A stretch of 64,000 bases of DNA from Anisus vortex. Lineage: Eukaryota > Mollusca > Gastropoda > Planorbidae. The DNA lies in contig OX421507.1 of NCBI GenBank assembly GCA_949126835.1, positions 8,150,121 through 8,214,120 on the forward strand, read 5' to 3'. A program made the translations under genes and the position numbers. Below are positions 63,222 to 64,000 of this stretch, piece by piece; position 1 is the stretch's first letter, and each line of letters starts with the position of its first letter. The notes beneath the pieces were generated by a model. It saw nothing but the letters and a program-made list of their open reading frames with translations, was not told where the DNA came from and searched no databases.

Positions 63222-64000
63222 GTGAGTACCGTGAGAATTGAGCAAATGGTCTTGTAAGTGTTGCTGAGAGTATTGTATAACGATGTAAACTTGTTGATTT
63301 GCTTTGTTGTTGTTTTTTTTCAATGCTTTATTTTATATCTGTCTAAGCATTTTTATTTTGGTATTACATTGTAGGGATGTTATATGTATTGTTGCATTAT
63401 GTCTTTTTGTTCATTTAGATGTACTGTACTCTGTTGTTAACGCCTAAATCAAAACAGGGTAATCTTACTTAATTAAAGCTACAAAAAATAATGAGCTATA
63501 ATACTGATTTGTTTTGTTCATATAGAGTAAAGCTGAAAAAGCCAACAGTAACCTTTTTTTTTACCTCATGAGCCTTGACTAAATCAGATCCTTTTCATTA
63601 TACTTATACTATACTATAGACAATGTTGCTTTCGTTCTTCCTGTTGTTGGGGGTGGGGGGAGTTTTTCCTTGAATCTGTTGTTGTGATATGTAGGACAGA
63701 AACCCGATAATCAGTTTGAAATTAGATGCTGCAAATTGATAATCGTTTTTGTGAATAAATCATTATTAACAGGGTTGTTTTGCATCTGAAGAAATTTTAA
63801 AATAAATAACCTTATGCTCCCTTTCCAATCAAGAACAAGTGTGGACAGAAGATTCCTTAAAACTTGATGCACTGATGCACTTAACTCACCCTACCTTAAT
63901 TCTTATTGAACTTTGAACTGCTGTATATAACCAAGAGATGTGAAAGTAATCATTCCTAAGAGCCTTGAGTATTTTTTTTACTATTCTCGCCAGCACCATC
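63222..64000. other. Intron running to the window end
   Basis: AT-rich. A possible splice acceptor ctattctcgccag ends at 63993, but the downstream bases are too few to classify. Confidence 0.5.

Noticed and set aside
63994..64000. Further exon after a cag at the window end
   Set aside because: Only seven bases follow; the expected Cys codon near the start is not visible.

Overview
This is a eukaryotic, AT-rich, intron- and repeat-dominated window. It looks like a gastropod mollusc genome: many short taggcctac-type motifs, several copies of a SINE with a tRNA-like head, and many MITEs. The organism call is inference from repeat style, not from a diagnostic gene.

One large plus-strand gene runs through most of the window (first exon seen at 11214, last at 63221, open at both ends). 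At least 25 exons can be placed with splice sites and conserved phase. The 5' part holds eight single-exon EGF domains, five of them with calcium-binding sequence features. A Ser/Arg/Glu/Pro-rich linker follows, encoded by one 153-nt exon and two micro-exons (12 and 24 nt). After it comes a long array of laminin/Draper-type EGF repeats, mostly on 129-nt phase-1 exons. This order matches MEGF6 (multiple EGF-like domains 6). The signal peptide, the EMI domain and the C-terminus were not found and should lie outside the window or in exons I cannot recognise. The confident exons total 3,258 nt (1,086 residues); two further candidate mini-exons (33 and 54 nt) would keep the frame.

The 21.5-kb intron between 12699 and 34180 contains a long uninterrupted plus-strand ORF (ATG at 30155, stop ending 31678, AATAAA at 31717). 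It could encode a 507-residue protein with an N-terminal membrane anchor that I do not recognise: probably a nested intronless gene.

The rest is repeats. They include non-LTR retrotransposon 3' fragments of at least three families and tRNA-derived SINEs, one of which has its 5' head amplified 18 times in tandem. There are hAT-type elements (one 1,641-bp copy plus several ~200-bp derivatives, some nested), TTAA-bounded piggyBac-like MITEs, long-TIR MITEs, dispersed GC-rich repeats and many minisatellites. Region by region: 1-11213 is non-coding with repeats upstream of the first exon seen; 11214-12699 holds two cbEGF exons; 12700-34179 is the repeat-rich large intron with the nested ORF; 34180-43819 holds the remaining EGF exons; 45510-47779 is the linker; 48384-63221 is the laminin-type EGF array. 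No structural RNA gene or CRISPR array is present.
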